Assembly: GCF_005144715.1 (NCBI RefSeq)
Contig: NZ_SWKR01000002.1
Span: 682,001 to 746,000, forward strand
Length of the DNA: 64,000 nucleotides
Origin: Sphingomonas baiyangensis
Lineage (GTDB): Bacteria; Pseudomonadota; Alphaproteobacteria; Sphingomonadales; Sphingomonadaceae
Direction of reading: 5' to 3'
Under the pieces are notes generated by a model. That model worked only from the letters and a program-made list of their open reading frames with translations. It had not been told where the DNA came from and ran no database searches. Positions 27,201 to 35,749 of the stretch are shown in pieces; positions within the stretch are counted from its first letter, which is position 1; each line of letters starts with the position of its first letter. The translations under genes were made by a program, and so were the position numbers.

Positions 27201-29488
27201 TGCGCGACAAGGAACTGCGGCTCGCGCTCATCTGCTATGGCGGCATCAGCCTTGCCGTGTACATGCACGGTATTTCCAAGGAAATCTGGCGGCTGACGCG
27301 CGCCAGCCGCGCGTTCGGCGACGGCGATCCGCCGGCCGAAGGCAGCCAGGGCGTGTACCGCCGGCTGTTCGAGGAAATCGCCGAGGCGACGGGGATTCGC
27401 CTGCGCGTGCTCGTCGACATCATCGCAGGCGCGAGCGCGGGCGGGATCAACGGCGTGTTCATGGCGCAGGCGATCAGCAGCGGGCAGAGTCTCGATCCGC
27501 TAACCGACCTGTGGCTCGAAATGGCCGATGTCGAACAGCTCATCGCGCCCGACCAGGGGCCGGCATCGGCGCTCACCAAATTCTGGGCACGCCCGCTCGC
27601 ATGGATGGTGGGCGGCGGCAAGACCGTCGACGAAAGCGTCGAGGCCGCGGCACGCGAGGAAGTGCGTGCGCGGCTCGACCTGTTTGTCCGTTCGCGCTGG
27701 TTCGAGCCGCCCTTCGGCGGCGAGCGGATGCTCGGGATGCTGCTCGACGCGTTCGATGCGATGGCGAAGGCGCCCAAGGGCCCGCGGCTGCTGCCGCCGG
27801 GGCAGCCGCTCGACCTGTTCGTGACCGTCACCGATTTTGCCGGCCATCCGGAGCGGCTGCGGCTCAATTCGCCGCCCGAGGTGGTCGAAACCGAGCACCG
27901 GCTCGTGCTGTCGTTCAGCGACGGCGGCGCGGCCGGCGACTCGCTGGGCGCAGCGTCGGAACTGAGTTTCGCCGCGCGGGCGACATCGAGCTTTCCCGGC
28001 GCGTTCCCGCCCTTCACGGTGGGCGAGCTCGATCGCGTGCTTGCCGATCGCGGCGTCGAATGGCCGGGTCGCGACGCCTTCCTGCGTCGCGTGCTGCCGC
28101 GCCAGATGGCGGTGAATGCGGCCGAGAAGGCGGCGCTGATCGACGGCTCGGTACTTGCCAACGCCCCCTTCCGCCCCGCGATCGAGGCATTGCGCAACCG
28201 GCCCGCGCGCCGGCAGATCGACCGGCGCTTCGTGTTCATCGACCCCTGGCCCGGCCTCAAGTTCGGGATCGGCGGCAAGGGCGACGGGCCGCCGGGCTTC
28301 TTCCACACGCTGATCGGCGCGCTTTCGGAGATTCCGCGACAGCAACCGATCCGCGACAATCTGGAAGCGATCGCCGATCGATCGGACACGATCGAGCGGA
28401 TGGTGTCGATCCTCGATCGGCTGCGCGGCGAAGTCGAGCAGCAGGTCGAAGCGCTGTTCGGCTACACGCTGTTCCTCGACTACCCGACGGCCAAGCGACT
28501 GGCGGCATGGCGCCGGCGCGCGCAGGCCGCCGCGGCGGACAAGGCGGGCTATGGTCATGCGGGGTACGCGCTGCTCAAGATCGAGGGCATCCTGGATCGC
28601 ATCGCGACCCTGCTGCATGCCGTGGGCGACCAACCGGGCCAGGAGCGGTGGCGGCGCATCCGCGAGTCGATCGCGCGCGCGGTGGACGCGCGCGGCGCGA
28701 TGGCGGTGGGCGCGGGACATGCGACCGGCGCCAGCGCCGCTGCCATCGATTTTCTTCGCGGTTTCGACATCGCTTTTCGCATCCGGCGGCTGCGCCTCCT
28801 TATCCGCCGCATCGTCGAGATGGACCATGACGCCGGCGATTCGACGCTCAACGAGATGCGCGAGGCGGCCTATGGCGCGCTGGCGGCCTATCTCGAGTGC
28901 CAACGCAGCGACCGGCACGCCGATCTGCGTGATGCGGTGCGCGCGCTGCCGCAGGATGCCGATACCGTGCTCGACCGGTTGGCAGCCACGCTCGCACTAC
29001 CGCTGCTCGATGCGCGGACCGACGCGGCCATCGCGACGGCGCTCAGCCGGCTGGCGCGCGAGCAGCGTCGTCCGTTGCTGCTCGCCTATCTGGGCTTCCC
29101 CTTCTTCGACCTCGCGACCTTGCCGCTGCTGCAAGGCGAAGGGCTTGATGAGTTCGACCCGATCCGCGTCGATCGCATCGCGCCCGACGATGCCACCGCT
29201 ATCCGCGCAGGCGGCGCTGGCGCCTGCCTGAAAGGCATACAGTTCAACAGCTTCGGCGCGTTTTTCAGCAGGGCCTATCGCGAGAACGACTATCTGTGGG
29301 GGCGGCTGCACGGCGCCGATCGGCTGGTCGACATCATCCTCTCGACATTGCCGGCAGAGGCGCGGCTGGGGCCGGGCCGCGCGACTGCGACCAAGCGCGC
29401 GCTGTTCCACGCGATCCTCGACGAAGAGGCCGAGCGCCTCAAGGCGGTTCCCGGCCTCATCGACGAATTGCGCGCCGAAATCGGCTGA
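27200..29488 (+). CDS. large patatin-like lipid hydrolase
   Basis: A 762-residue protein of the patatin-related (TIGR03607-type) family. The N-terminal half holds the catalytic dyad: nucleophile elbow AGASAGGING (S79) after the oxyanion-hole region ALICYGGISLAVYMHG, and the Asp D315 in ALIDGSVLANAP. Patatins are lipid acyl hydrolases. The C-terminal half (about 400-762) is helical and of unknown function, rich in Arg and Asp. The second motif is DGS where classical patatins have DGG/DGA. The ATG overlaps the preceding stop (TGATG). There is no signal peptide. Confidence 0.86.
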   Translation: MRDKELRLALICYGGISLAVYMHGISKEIWRLTRASRAFGDGDPPAEGSQGVYRRLFEEIAEATGIRLRVLVDIIAGASAGGINGVFMAQAISSGQSLDPLTDLWLEMADVEQLIAPDQGPASALTKFWARPLAWMVGGGKTVDESVEAAAREEVRARLDLFVRSRWFEPPFGGERMLGMLLDAFDAMAKAPKGPRLLPPGQPLDLFVTVTDFAGHPERLRLNSPPEVVETEHRLVLSFSDGGAAGDSLGAASELSFAARATSSFPGAFPPFTVGELDRVLADRGVEWPGRDAFLRRVLPRQMAVNAAEKAALIDGSVLANAPFRPAIEALRNRPARRQIDRRFVFIDPWPGLKFGIGGKGDGPPGFFHTLIGALSEIPRQQPIRDNLEAIADRSDTIERMVSILDRLRGEVEQQVEALFGYTLFLDYPTAKRLAAWRRRAQAAAADKAGYGHAGYALLKIEGILDRIATLLHAVGDQPGQERWRRIRESIARAVDARGAMAVGAGHATGASAAAIDFLRGFDIAFRIRRLRLLIRRIVEMDHDAGDSTLNEMREAAYGALAAYLECQRSDRHADLRDAVRALPQDADTVLDRLAATLALPLLDARTDAAIATALSRLAREQRRPLLLAYLGFPFFDLATLPLLQGEGLDEFDPIRVDRIAPDDATAIRAGGAGACLKGIQFNSFGAFFSRAYRENDYLWGRLHGADRLVDIILSTLPAEARLGPGRATATKRALFHAILDEEAERLKAVPGLIDELRAEIG

Positions 29489-29511
29489 TCGCATGCCGCG
29501 GCGTTGATGCG

Positions 29512-29519
29512 TTAACCAT
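29512..29519 (+). promoter_or_regulatory. possible CtrA half-site (TTAACCAT)
   Basis: TTAACCAT, identical to the CtrA half-site, lies 48 bases before the small membrane-protein gene and 24 bases after the patatin stop. It is intergenic and in promoter position, but motif evidence alone is weak. Confidence 0.3.
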
Positions 29520-29566
29520 TTGCGGTTACGAACCGGGCGGCTTCAAACGCGACGGATGACTGCCGA

Positions 29567-29794
29567 ATGCTTGATATCGCACTGTTTCTTTACGGACTGA
29601 TCGCCGGCTGCGTGCTGTTGATGGCCGAGCGCAACCAGCGTGCCGCGCGCCCGCACCCCGCGCTGGTGCAGGCGGTTGGCTGGGGCGTGATGTCGATGTC
29701 CTCGATCCTGTCGGTGCTGTTCCTTGCGCTCGCCGTTGCGATGGCGATGGGCGCCACGGGTCCGTTGATCGAGGCTGCGACCACGACCTTCTGA
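29567..29794 (+). CDS. small two-helix membrane protein
   Basis: A 75-residue protein with two hydrophobic helices: LDIALFLYGLIAGCVLLMA near the N-terminus and SSILSVLFLALAVAMAMG near the C-terminus, joined by a basic loop (ERNQRAARPHP). I do not recognise the family. It has an intergenic TTAACCAT upstream and is followed 28 bases later by a flavoprotein gene. Coding is supported by the clean membrane pattern and lack of overlap with other genes, but not by homology I can name. Confidence 0.5.
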   Translation: MLDIALFLYGLIAGCVLLMAERNQRAARPHPALVQAVGWGVMSMSSILSVLFLALAVAMAMGATGPLIEAATTTF

Positions 29795-29822
29795 CCCGCT
29801 GGACAGCCATATCCGTTGCGCT

Positions 29823-30794
29823 ATGAAACGGAGCATGGCCCTTCCCCCGCTCTTCGATCGCCTGGCGCTGCCGATCATCGGATCGCCGCTGTTCATCATC
29901 TCGGTGCCCGATCTGGTCATCGCGCAATGCAAGGCGGGGATCGTCGGCTCGTTTCCCGCGCTCAATGCGCGACCGCAGACGCTGCTCGACGAATGGCTGC
30001 ATCGCATCACCGAGGAACTGGCGGCGCACGACCGCGATCACCCCGATCGCCCCTCGGCGCCGTTCGCGGTCAACCAAATCGTCCACAAATCGAACGACCG
30101 GCTCGAGGCCGATCTGGCGACATGCGCGAAGTGGAAGGTGCCGATCGTCATCACGTCACTGGGTGCGCGCGAGGAACTGAATACCGCCGTGCACGGCTGG
30201 GGCGGCATCACGCTGCACGACGTGATCGACGACCGTTTCGCGCACAAGGCGGTGGAAAAGGGCGCCGACGGGCTCATCCTGGTGTGCGCGGGTGCGGGCG
30301 GCCATGCCGGAACGCTCAACCCGATGGCGTTCACGCAGGAAGTGCGAAGCTGGTTCGACGGCCCAGTCGCGCTCTCGGGTGCCATCGCCAATGGCGGGGC
30401 GGTGCTGGCGGCGCAGGCGATGGGCGCCGATCTCGCCTATATCGGCTCACCTTTCATCGCGACTGCCGAAGCGGGCGCGCCCGAGGAATACAAGGCGGCG
30501 ATCGTCGCCGGGCGCGCACGCGACATCGTGTACACCAACCTCTTCACCGGCGTGCACGGCAACTATCTGCGCGGATCGATCGAGGCGGCCGGGTTAGACC
30601 CCGACGACCTGCCGGTCAGCGATCCGTCGAAGATGAACTTCGGCTCGGGCGGTGGCGCCAAGTCGAAGGCGTGGCGCGACATCTGGGGATCGGGCCAGGG
30701 CATCGGCGCGGTCGACACGGTCGAGCCCGTCGCGGCGCGCGTCGAGCGGCTGGCACGCGAATATGCTGCCGCACGCGCGCGCCTGCTGGGCTGA
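29823..30794 (+). CDS. nitronate monooxygenase (flavoprotein)
   Basis: A 323-residue FMN TIM-barrel oxygenase of the nitronate monooxygenase/2-nitropropane dioxygenase family. PIIGSPLFIISVPDLVIAQC starts the barrel; GAGGHAGTLNPMAFTQEV, SGAIANGGAVLAAQAMGAD and GSPFIATAEA are FMN-binding signatures, the His in GGHAG being the typical catalytic residue. It would detoxify propionate-3-nitronate or reduce quinone-like compounds. ATG 29823 is used; ATG 29835 (MALPPL) is equally close to homologues. It converges with the next gene, only 9 bases apart. Confidence 0.88.
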   Translation: MKRSMALPPLFDRLALPIIGSPLFIISVPDLVIAQCKAGIVGSFPALNARPQTLLDEWLHRITEELAAHDRDHPDRPSAPFAVNQIVHKSNDRLEADLATCAKWKVPIVITSLGAREELNTAVHGWGGITLHDVIDDRFAHKAVEKGADGLILVCAGAGGHAGTLNPMAFTQEVRSWFDGPVALSGAIANGGAVLAAQAMGADLAYIGSPFIATAEAGAPEEYKAAIVAGRARDIVYTNLFTGVHGNYLRGSIEAAGLDPDDLPVSDPSKMNFGSGGGAKSKAWRDIWGSGQGIGAVDTVEPVAARVERLAREYAAARARLLG

Positions 30795-30803
30795 GGGCGG
30801 CGG

Positions 30804-32207
30804 TCAGTCGCCCGTCAGGATGCGGTCGACTAGCTGCTTCACCGTCGGCACGAAGCCGTTCGAATAGAAGGGATCACGCTTGAAATTATAGGCGTTGTGC
30901 CCGGCGAACATCAGGTTCTGGTCGACGGGGCCGCCATGCGCGATGTCCTGCAACGTCTTCTGGATACAGAAGCTGCGCGGATCGGCGAGCCGGCCGGTCG
31001 AATTGGTCTCGCTGTCCTTCCACGACGAAAACGCGCAGTGGCTGAGGCAGCCCATGCAATCGGCTTGGTCCTTGCGGATTTCGGCCTTCTCAGCGGGCGT
31101 GACGAACACCAGCGTATTGTCGGGCGTCTTGAGCGCATCGGTATAGCCGAGGCCGAACCATTCGCGCGCGCGCAGCAGATCGTTGCGCGTAACCCAGAAA
31201 TTGCGCCCCTTCACGCCGACGTCGAGCTGATGCGTATGGTCGCCTGCCGTCTGCGCCGAAAAGGCGATCTGCCGTTCGGACCGCGCCTCGAGCGCGCGCA
31301 GGAAGGGATTGCGCACCGCCGACGAATAGAAGCCCGTCGGCGAGAAGCGGTGCAGCAGCACGTCGCCTTGCTCGAGCTCGGTCAGCCGGTTCTTCCATTC
31401 GTCGGGAATCGGGCTTTCGCGCGTCAGCAGCGGGCGCGTGCCGTACTGGAAGGCGATCGAGCCGAGCTCGTCATTGTCGATCCAGTCGTCCCAGTCGCGC
31501 AGATACCAGACGCCGCCCGCCATCACGATCGGCGTGCTGTCGGGAATGCCGCCGGCGCGCATCACGTCGCGCAGCGCCTTGACGCGCGGATAGGGATTCT
31601 GGGGCGCCAGCGGGTCCTCGGCGTTCGAGAGGCCGTTATGGCCACCGGCGAGCCACGGGTCCTCGTACACCACGGCTGCAAGCCATTCCGCCGCCTTCGA
31701 ATAGGCGCGCTTCCACAGCGCGTTGAACGCGCGGCCCGAGCTGACGATCGGCAGATAATGGACATTGTACGACGCCGCGATCTCGGAGAGCTTGTACGGC
31801 ATGCCCGCGCCGCAGGTGACGCCCGCCACCAGCCCGCGCGTACGTTCGAGCACGCCATGCAGGATGCGCTGCGCGCCACCCATTTCCCACAGCACGTTGA
31901 TGTTGATCGCGCCATTGCCGCCGGCGATGTCCCACGCACGCTGGACCTGCTGCACCGCGCCTTCGATGGCGTATTCGATCAGCTCCTCGTGGCGCTCGCG
32001 TCGCGTCAGCGCGCGATAGACCTGCGGGATGATGCGGCCTTCGGGATCGTAGCTGTCGGCGTTGACTGCGCTGACCGTGCCGATACCGCCCGCTGCGGCC
32101 CACGCCCCGGCCGAGGCATGGTTGGTCGCCGCGACTCCCTTGCCGCCTTCGACCAGCGGCCAGACTTCACGGCCATTATAGGTGATGGGCGACAGGCCTT
32201 TGAACAA
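30804..32207 (-). CDS. nitronate-monooxygenase-type flavoprotein with Cys cluster
   Basis: A 467-residue relative of the 2-nitropropane dioxygenase family, about 130 residues longer than its convergent neighbour. The barrel shows GGIGTVSAVNADSY, VTCGAGMPYKLSEIA and PIVMAGGVWYLRDW. Near residues 383-390 the C-terminal extension has CMGCLSHC, and another Cys follows near 414 (FCIQK). That CxxCxxxC...C pattern could hold an iron-sulfur cluster or zinc, as in redox flavoproteins. The usual GGHAG loop becomes AGGHNG (ending AGGHNGLSN). Substrate unknown; an electron-transfer role is inference. Confidence 0.83.
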   Translation of the reverse strand: MFKGLSPITYNGREVWPLVEGGKGVAATNHASAGAWAAAGGIGTVSAVNADSYDPEGRIIPQVYRALTRRERHEELIEYAIEGAVQQVQRAWDIAGGNGAININVLWEMGGAQRILHGVLERTRGLVAGVTCGAGMPYKLSEIAASYNVHYLPIVSSGRAFNALWKRAYSKAAEWLAAVVYEDPWLAGGHNGLSNAEDPLAPQNPYPRVKALRDVMRAGGIPDSTPIVMAGGVWYLRDWDDWIDNDELGSIAFQYGTRPLLTRESPIPDEWKNRLTELEQGDVLLHRFSPTGFYSSAVRNPFLRALEARSERQIAFSAQTAGDHTHQLDVGVKGRNFWVTRNDLLRAREWFGLGYTDALKTPDNTLVFVTPAEKAEIRKDQADCMGCLSHCAFSSWKDSETNSTGRLADPRSFCIQKTLQDIAHGGPVDQNLMFAGHNAYNFKRDPFYSNGFVPTVKQLVDRILTGD

Positions 32208-32224
32208 CGCATCCTCCGGGATCG

Positions 32225-32269
32225 AAAAACTGCGCTCGCGCTAGCGGCAATCGCGTGGCGGTGCGAGCG
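32225..32269 (-). terminator. terminator after the glycosyltransferase gene
   Basis: On the minus strand CGCTCGC (32269-32263) and GCGAGCG (32239-32233) form a 7-bp stem with a 23-base loop. Three bases later come five T residues (32229-32225). It lies directly after the glycosyltransferase stop and ends that transcript. Confidence 0.55.
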
Positions 32270-32273
32270 AAAG

Positions 32274-33407
32274 TTAGTCCTGTAGCACGCCTGGCCGCCC
32301 CATCGCACCCTCGTACAAGGTACGATAGCGCTCGATCATCGCCGATTCGTCGAACAGCGCGGCCGCGCGCGCGCGATTGGCAGCACCGATCGCCGCGCGC
32401 AGGTCAGGGCGTTCGATCAGCCCCGTCAGGCGGTCGCGCAGATGCACTTCGTGGCGATCGGGGCAGATGAAGGGCAGGTTCTCGGGCGCGACCATCGCCT
32501 TCACATCGCCGACATCGGGCGCGACGACGGGGAGCCCCGCGGCCATCGCCTCGATCACTGCAATCGGCTGCTGCTCGCTTTCGGACGTCAGCGCGAAGAT
32601 GTCGAACAGGCCCATCACGCGATGCGGCTCGGGCAGGAAGCCGGGTAGGTGCACGCGATCGGACACGAACATGCGCGCTGCCGCCGCCTCGATCGCGGCG
32701 CGCTCGGGCCCCTCGCCGACGATGACGAGATCGGTGTCGCGCGGGATGCCGCCCACCGCGCGCACGAGCAGCGGCAGGTCCTTGACCGCGCGCAGCCCCG
32801 CGATGGTGCCGACCACGGGCCGCTTGCCGCGGCGGAAGCCGGGGATGGCGTTGGGCTTGGGCTTGGCCGCGTAACGATCGACCGCGATGCCGTTGGCGAT
32901 GCGGTGCACGCGTGAAACCGGCTGTTTCCAGACAGTTCTGGCGATATCCTCGAGCCGGTGCGACGGTACGACGAGCGCGTGCGCCGCGCCCAGGGCCATG
33001 CGGCGATAGGCGTTGCGCAACGGATTGAGGCGCACCGCCTCGTCGCTGTTGAACCCGTCTTCGTGATGGATGACCGGCGGCGCATCCTTGCCGAAAACGC
33101 GGCGCGCCATCACCCCGTCGATCGCGCCCCAGTTATAGGTGAGCACCAGATCGAAGCCGCGCATGAAGCGCGCGATCGCCTCGTAGCGCGCGACCGAGGG
33201 CTTGCCGGTGAGCGGCGGCGGATCCTGCGCGATCTCATAGGCGATGCCGGGCGCGATCGCCGCACGCGCGCCCAGCGCATCGTGAACCCCCGATACGATG
33301 ACGTGGCGCGCGGCCTTGCCGAACGCGTTCATCAGCCGCACCGCGCGCGCCTCCTTTCCGCCAAGCGAAAAGGACGAATGCAGGTGCAGGATGCGGACGG
33401 GCTTCAC
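32274..33407 (-). CDS. family-4-type glycosyltransferase
   Basis: A 377-residue GT-B glycosyltransferase. An N-terminal ILHLHSSFSLGGKEARAVRL is the acceptor-side Rossmann start; VVGTIAGLRAVKDLPLLVRA, LVIVGEGPERAAIEAAA and the donor-site SESEQQPIAVIEAMAAGLPV with the E-x7-E pattern identify group 1/GT4. It adds a sugar from a nucleotide donor to a surface polysaccharide or lipid. The GTG at 33407 overlaps the stop of the upstream hydrolase gene by four bases, so the two are cotranscribed. The acceptor is unknown. A terminator follows. Confidence 0.9.
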   Translation of the reverse strand: MKPVRILHLHSSFSLGGKEARAVRLMNAFGKAARHVIVSGVHDALGARAAIAPGIAYEIAQDPPPLTGKPSVARYEAIARFMRGFDLVLTYNWGAIDGVMARRVFGKDAPPVIHHEDGFNSDEAVRLNPLRNAYRRMALGAAHALVVPSHRLEDIARTVWKQPVSRVHRIANGIAVDRYAAKPKPNAIPGFRRGKRPVVGTIAGLRAVKDLPLLVRAVGGIPRDTDLVIVGEGPERAAIEAAAARMFVSDRVHLPGFLPEPHRVMGLFDIFALTSESEQQPIAVIEAMAAGLPVVAPDVGDVKAMVAPENLPFICPDRHEVHLRDRLTGLIERPDLRAAIGAANRARAAALFDESAMIERYRTLYEGAMGRPGVLQD

Positions 33408-34288
33408 GCCGCCGCGGCAACGCGTGCGAGCAGCCGATCGATGGCGGCCGCCGCTTTGGGCTCGTCGAGCGTCGGGGCATGGCCGGTGGCCGGCACGACC
33501 ACCAGCTCGGCACCGGGCAGTTCGGCCTGCATCCGCTCGGCGGTGCGCGGCGAGAGAATGTCCGACTGCTCGCCACGCACGATCAGCGTCGGGATACCGG
33601 CCAGCGCCTGCAACGCGCGCCACATGTCCGGCCCCGCCTCGTTGCCGGGCAGGCGGAAAGGCTCGGCGATGCGCATGTCGTAATCGGCGACGATGCGGCC
33701 AGTCGAACTCAGCTTGTAGAGGCGCTTCGCCATGGCGAGCCAGTCTTCGACCCCGTAGCCCGGATAGACGTCGGCATTCGTATCGGCGAGCGCGCGCGCG
33801 GCGTGCATCCACGTCGGATACTGAACCGCCTTGCCGACATAACCGCGAATCCGCGCCAGACCCGTCGGGTCGAGATCGGGCCCCACGTCGTTGAGCAGCG
33901 CGCCGGCGATCCGGTGTCGCCCCGTCGACCCCAGCAGCATCGCCAGAATGCCGCCGAGCGAAGTGCCGAACAGCACCGCCGATTCGATCGACAGGTCGTC
34001 GAGCAGTCGTTCGACATCCTGCAGATAGGTGAGCGGCACGTAACTCATCGGATCGCGCGCATAGCCGCTTTCGCCGCGCCCGCGGAGCTCGACCACCACC
34101 ACGCGCCAGGTGCCGGCGAGCCGCTCGGCGGTCTGCGCGAAGTCGCGCGCGTTGCGCGTGAGGCCCGGCAGGCAGACGATGGGCGGGCGGGTGCGATCGC
34201 CGGCATAGTCGCGGTAATGCAGGCGCAGCCCGTCATTGGACCACCAATAGCCGTCGGAAAAGGCCGTCGGGTTGCGCTGCGTCGCCAT
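33404..34288 (-). CDS. alpha/beta-fold hydrolase
   Basis: A 294-residue hydrolase. The strand-turn PPIVCLPGLTRNARDFAQTA carries the oxyanion region, ALFGTSLGGILAML-type sequence (VLFGTSLGGILAMLLGS) supplies the GxSxG nucleophile, and PATGHAPTLDEP the catalytic His; the acid is likely in IVRGEQSDIL. The fold covers esterases, dehalogenases and C-C hydrolases, so the reaction is unknown. The ATG at 34288 (MATQRNPTAF) is chosen; a longer frame would run into the divergent selO gene. Only 18 bases separate the two divergent starts, so their promoters must overlap the coding ends. Confidence 0.87.
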   Translation of the reverse strand: MATQRNPTAFSDGYWWSNDGLRLHYRDYAGDRTRPPIVCLPGLTRNARDFAQTAERLAGTWRVVVVELRGRGESGYARDPMSYVPLTYLQDVERLLDDLSIESAVLFGTSLGGILAMLLGSTGRHRIAGALLNDVGPDLDPTGLARIRGYVGKAVQYPTWMHAARALADTNADVYPGYGVEDWLAMAKRLYKLSSTGRIVADYDMRIAEPFRLPGNEAGPDMWRALQALAGIPTLIVRGEQSDILSPRTAERMQAELPGAELVVVPATGHAPTLDEPKAAAAIDRLLARVAAAA

Positions 34289-34306
34289 CGCGACCCATAT
34301 CGCTGC

Positions 34307-35701
34307 ATGGCCGACAACGTGCAAGCACCCGCCCTCGCCGCCTTCAAGGGCGAAACCGCGATCCTCGAACTGCCCGACAGCCTCTATGACGAGGTGACGC
34401 CGGCGCAGTTTCCGCAATCGGTGCTGCGCTGGCGCAACGACCGCGCCGCGCACCAGATCGGCCTCGCGAACCTCGATGACGCGCGATGGATCGCGCATTT
34501 CGCGCGGTTCGAGCCGCTGCCGGGCAGCCTCGCGACCCCGCTGGCGCTGCGCTATCACGGCCACCAGTTCCGCACCTACAACCCCGATATCGGCGATGGC
34601 CGTGGATTTCTGTACGCGCAGATGCGCGACGGGGCCGGACGGCTGATGGATTTCGGCACCAAGGGCTCGGGCCGAACGCCGTGGAGCCGCTTCGGCGATG
34701 GTCGGCTGACGCTGAAGGGCGCGGTTCGCGAGATCCTTGCCACCGAGATGCTCGAGGCGCTCGGCGTCGAAACCTCACGCAGCTTGTCGGTCATCGAGAC
34801 GGGCGAGGCGCTCGAACGCGGCGACGAGCCCTCGCCCACGCGCAGCGCCGTGCTGGTGCGGCTCAGCCACGGTCATATCCGCATCGGCACCTTCCAGCGC
34901 CTTGCCTATCTGCGCGATTCCGAGACGATGCAGGCGGTCGTCGCCTATGTGCTCAGGCACTTCTATGGCGAGGATGCCGGCGACGATGCACCTGCGCGGC
35001 TGCTCGATCACGTCGTGGCGCGCACCGCGCGGCTGGCGGCATCGTACATGGCCGCGGGCTTCGTGCACGGCGTGCTCAATACCGACAACATCAACGTGAC
35101 GGGCGAAAGCTTCGACTATGGCCCATGGCGCTTCACGCCGCGCTGGGACCCGGCCTTCACTGCCGCCTATTTCGACCATGGCGGGCTGTACGCCTTTGGT
35201 CGACAGCCCGAGGCGATGCACTGGAACTGCATGCAACTCGCAGTGGCGCTGCGCACCGTCAGCGAGGCACCGCCGCTGATCGAGGTGCTAGATCGCTTCG
35301 CCGAACGCTATCAGGCCGAGGTTACGCAAGCGCTGTTGTGGCGGCTTGGCGTCATCCCGCTGGGAGGCGAGCAGGACCGCGGCGTGATCGAGGCGATCGA
35401 GCGCGGCTTGGGGACGACGGCGATGCCGATCGATCGCTTCTTCCACGAGGCGTTCGGCGGAAGCGCGCCTGCGGGCTTCGACGATCTGCGCGCGCTGCTT
35501 GCGGCGTACCGTCCCCGCCGCGCGCGCGACCATGCGCACTGGAACGGTCCGGTGTGCGGCATGGCGATCGATGAAGTCGAGGCGATATGGTCCCCCATTG
35601 CCGAGCGCGACGACTGGGCGCCGTTCCACGCCAAGATCGCGGCCGTTCGCGCGTTGGGCGAGGCGCTGGGGCCGCGGACCGAGCCGGCTGGAATCGCCTG
35701 A
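34307..35701 (+). CDS. selO: protein adenylyltransferase SelO (YdiU family)
   Basis: A 464-residue pseudokinase-fold enzyme that transfers AMP to Ser/Thr/Tyr of target proteins and protects against oxidative stress in E. coli. Signatures are YHGHQFRTYNP, GTKGSGRTPWSR (about 117-128), the metal residue region HGVLNTDNINV (D260, N261) and FDYGPW (D270). It ends with EAIWSPIAERDDWAPFHAK and lacks the C-terminal cysteine found in the redox pair of E. coli SelO. The ATG at 34307 begins MADNVQAPAL. It is divergent from the hydrolase with 18 bases between. Confidence 0.92.
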   Translation: MADNVQAPALAAFKGETAILELPDSLYDEVTPAQFPQSVLRWRNDRAAHQIGLANLDDARWIAHFARFEPLPGSLATPLALRYHGHQFRTYNPDIGDGRGFLYAQMRDGAGRLMDFGTKGSGRTPWSRFGDGRLTLKGAVREILATEMLEALGVETSRSLSVIETGEALERGDEPSPTRSAVLVRLSHGHIRIGTFQRLAYLRDSETMQAVVAYVLRHFYGEDAGDDAPARLLDHVVARTARLAASYMAAGFVHGVLNTDNINVTGESFDYGPWRFTPRWDPAFTAAYFDHGGLYAFGRQPEAMHWNCMQLAVALRTVSEAPPLIEVLDRFAERYQAEVTQALLWRLGVIPLGGEQDRGVIEAIERGLGTTAMPIDRFFHEAFGGSAPAGFDDLRALLAAYRPRRARDHAHWNGPVCGMAIDEVEAIWSPIAERDDWAPFHAKIAAVRALGEALGPRTEPAGIA

Positions 35702-35749
35702 GGAAATCGGGCACAAGCCAGGTCCGGGGCTTCACGCAGAAAGAGATTT

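Noticed and set aside
33479-34306. Upstream extension of the SelO frame
   Set aside because: It runs through the divergent hydrolase gene; SelO homology starts at MADNVQ (34307).
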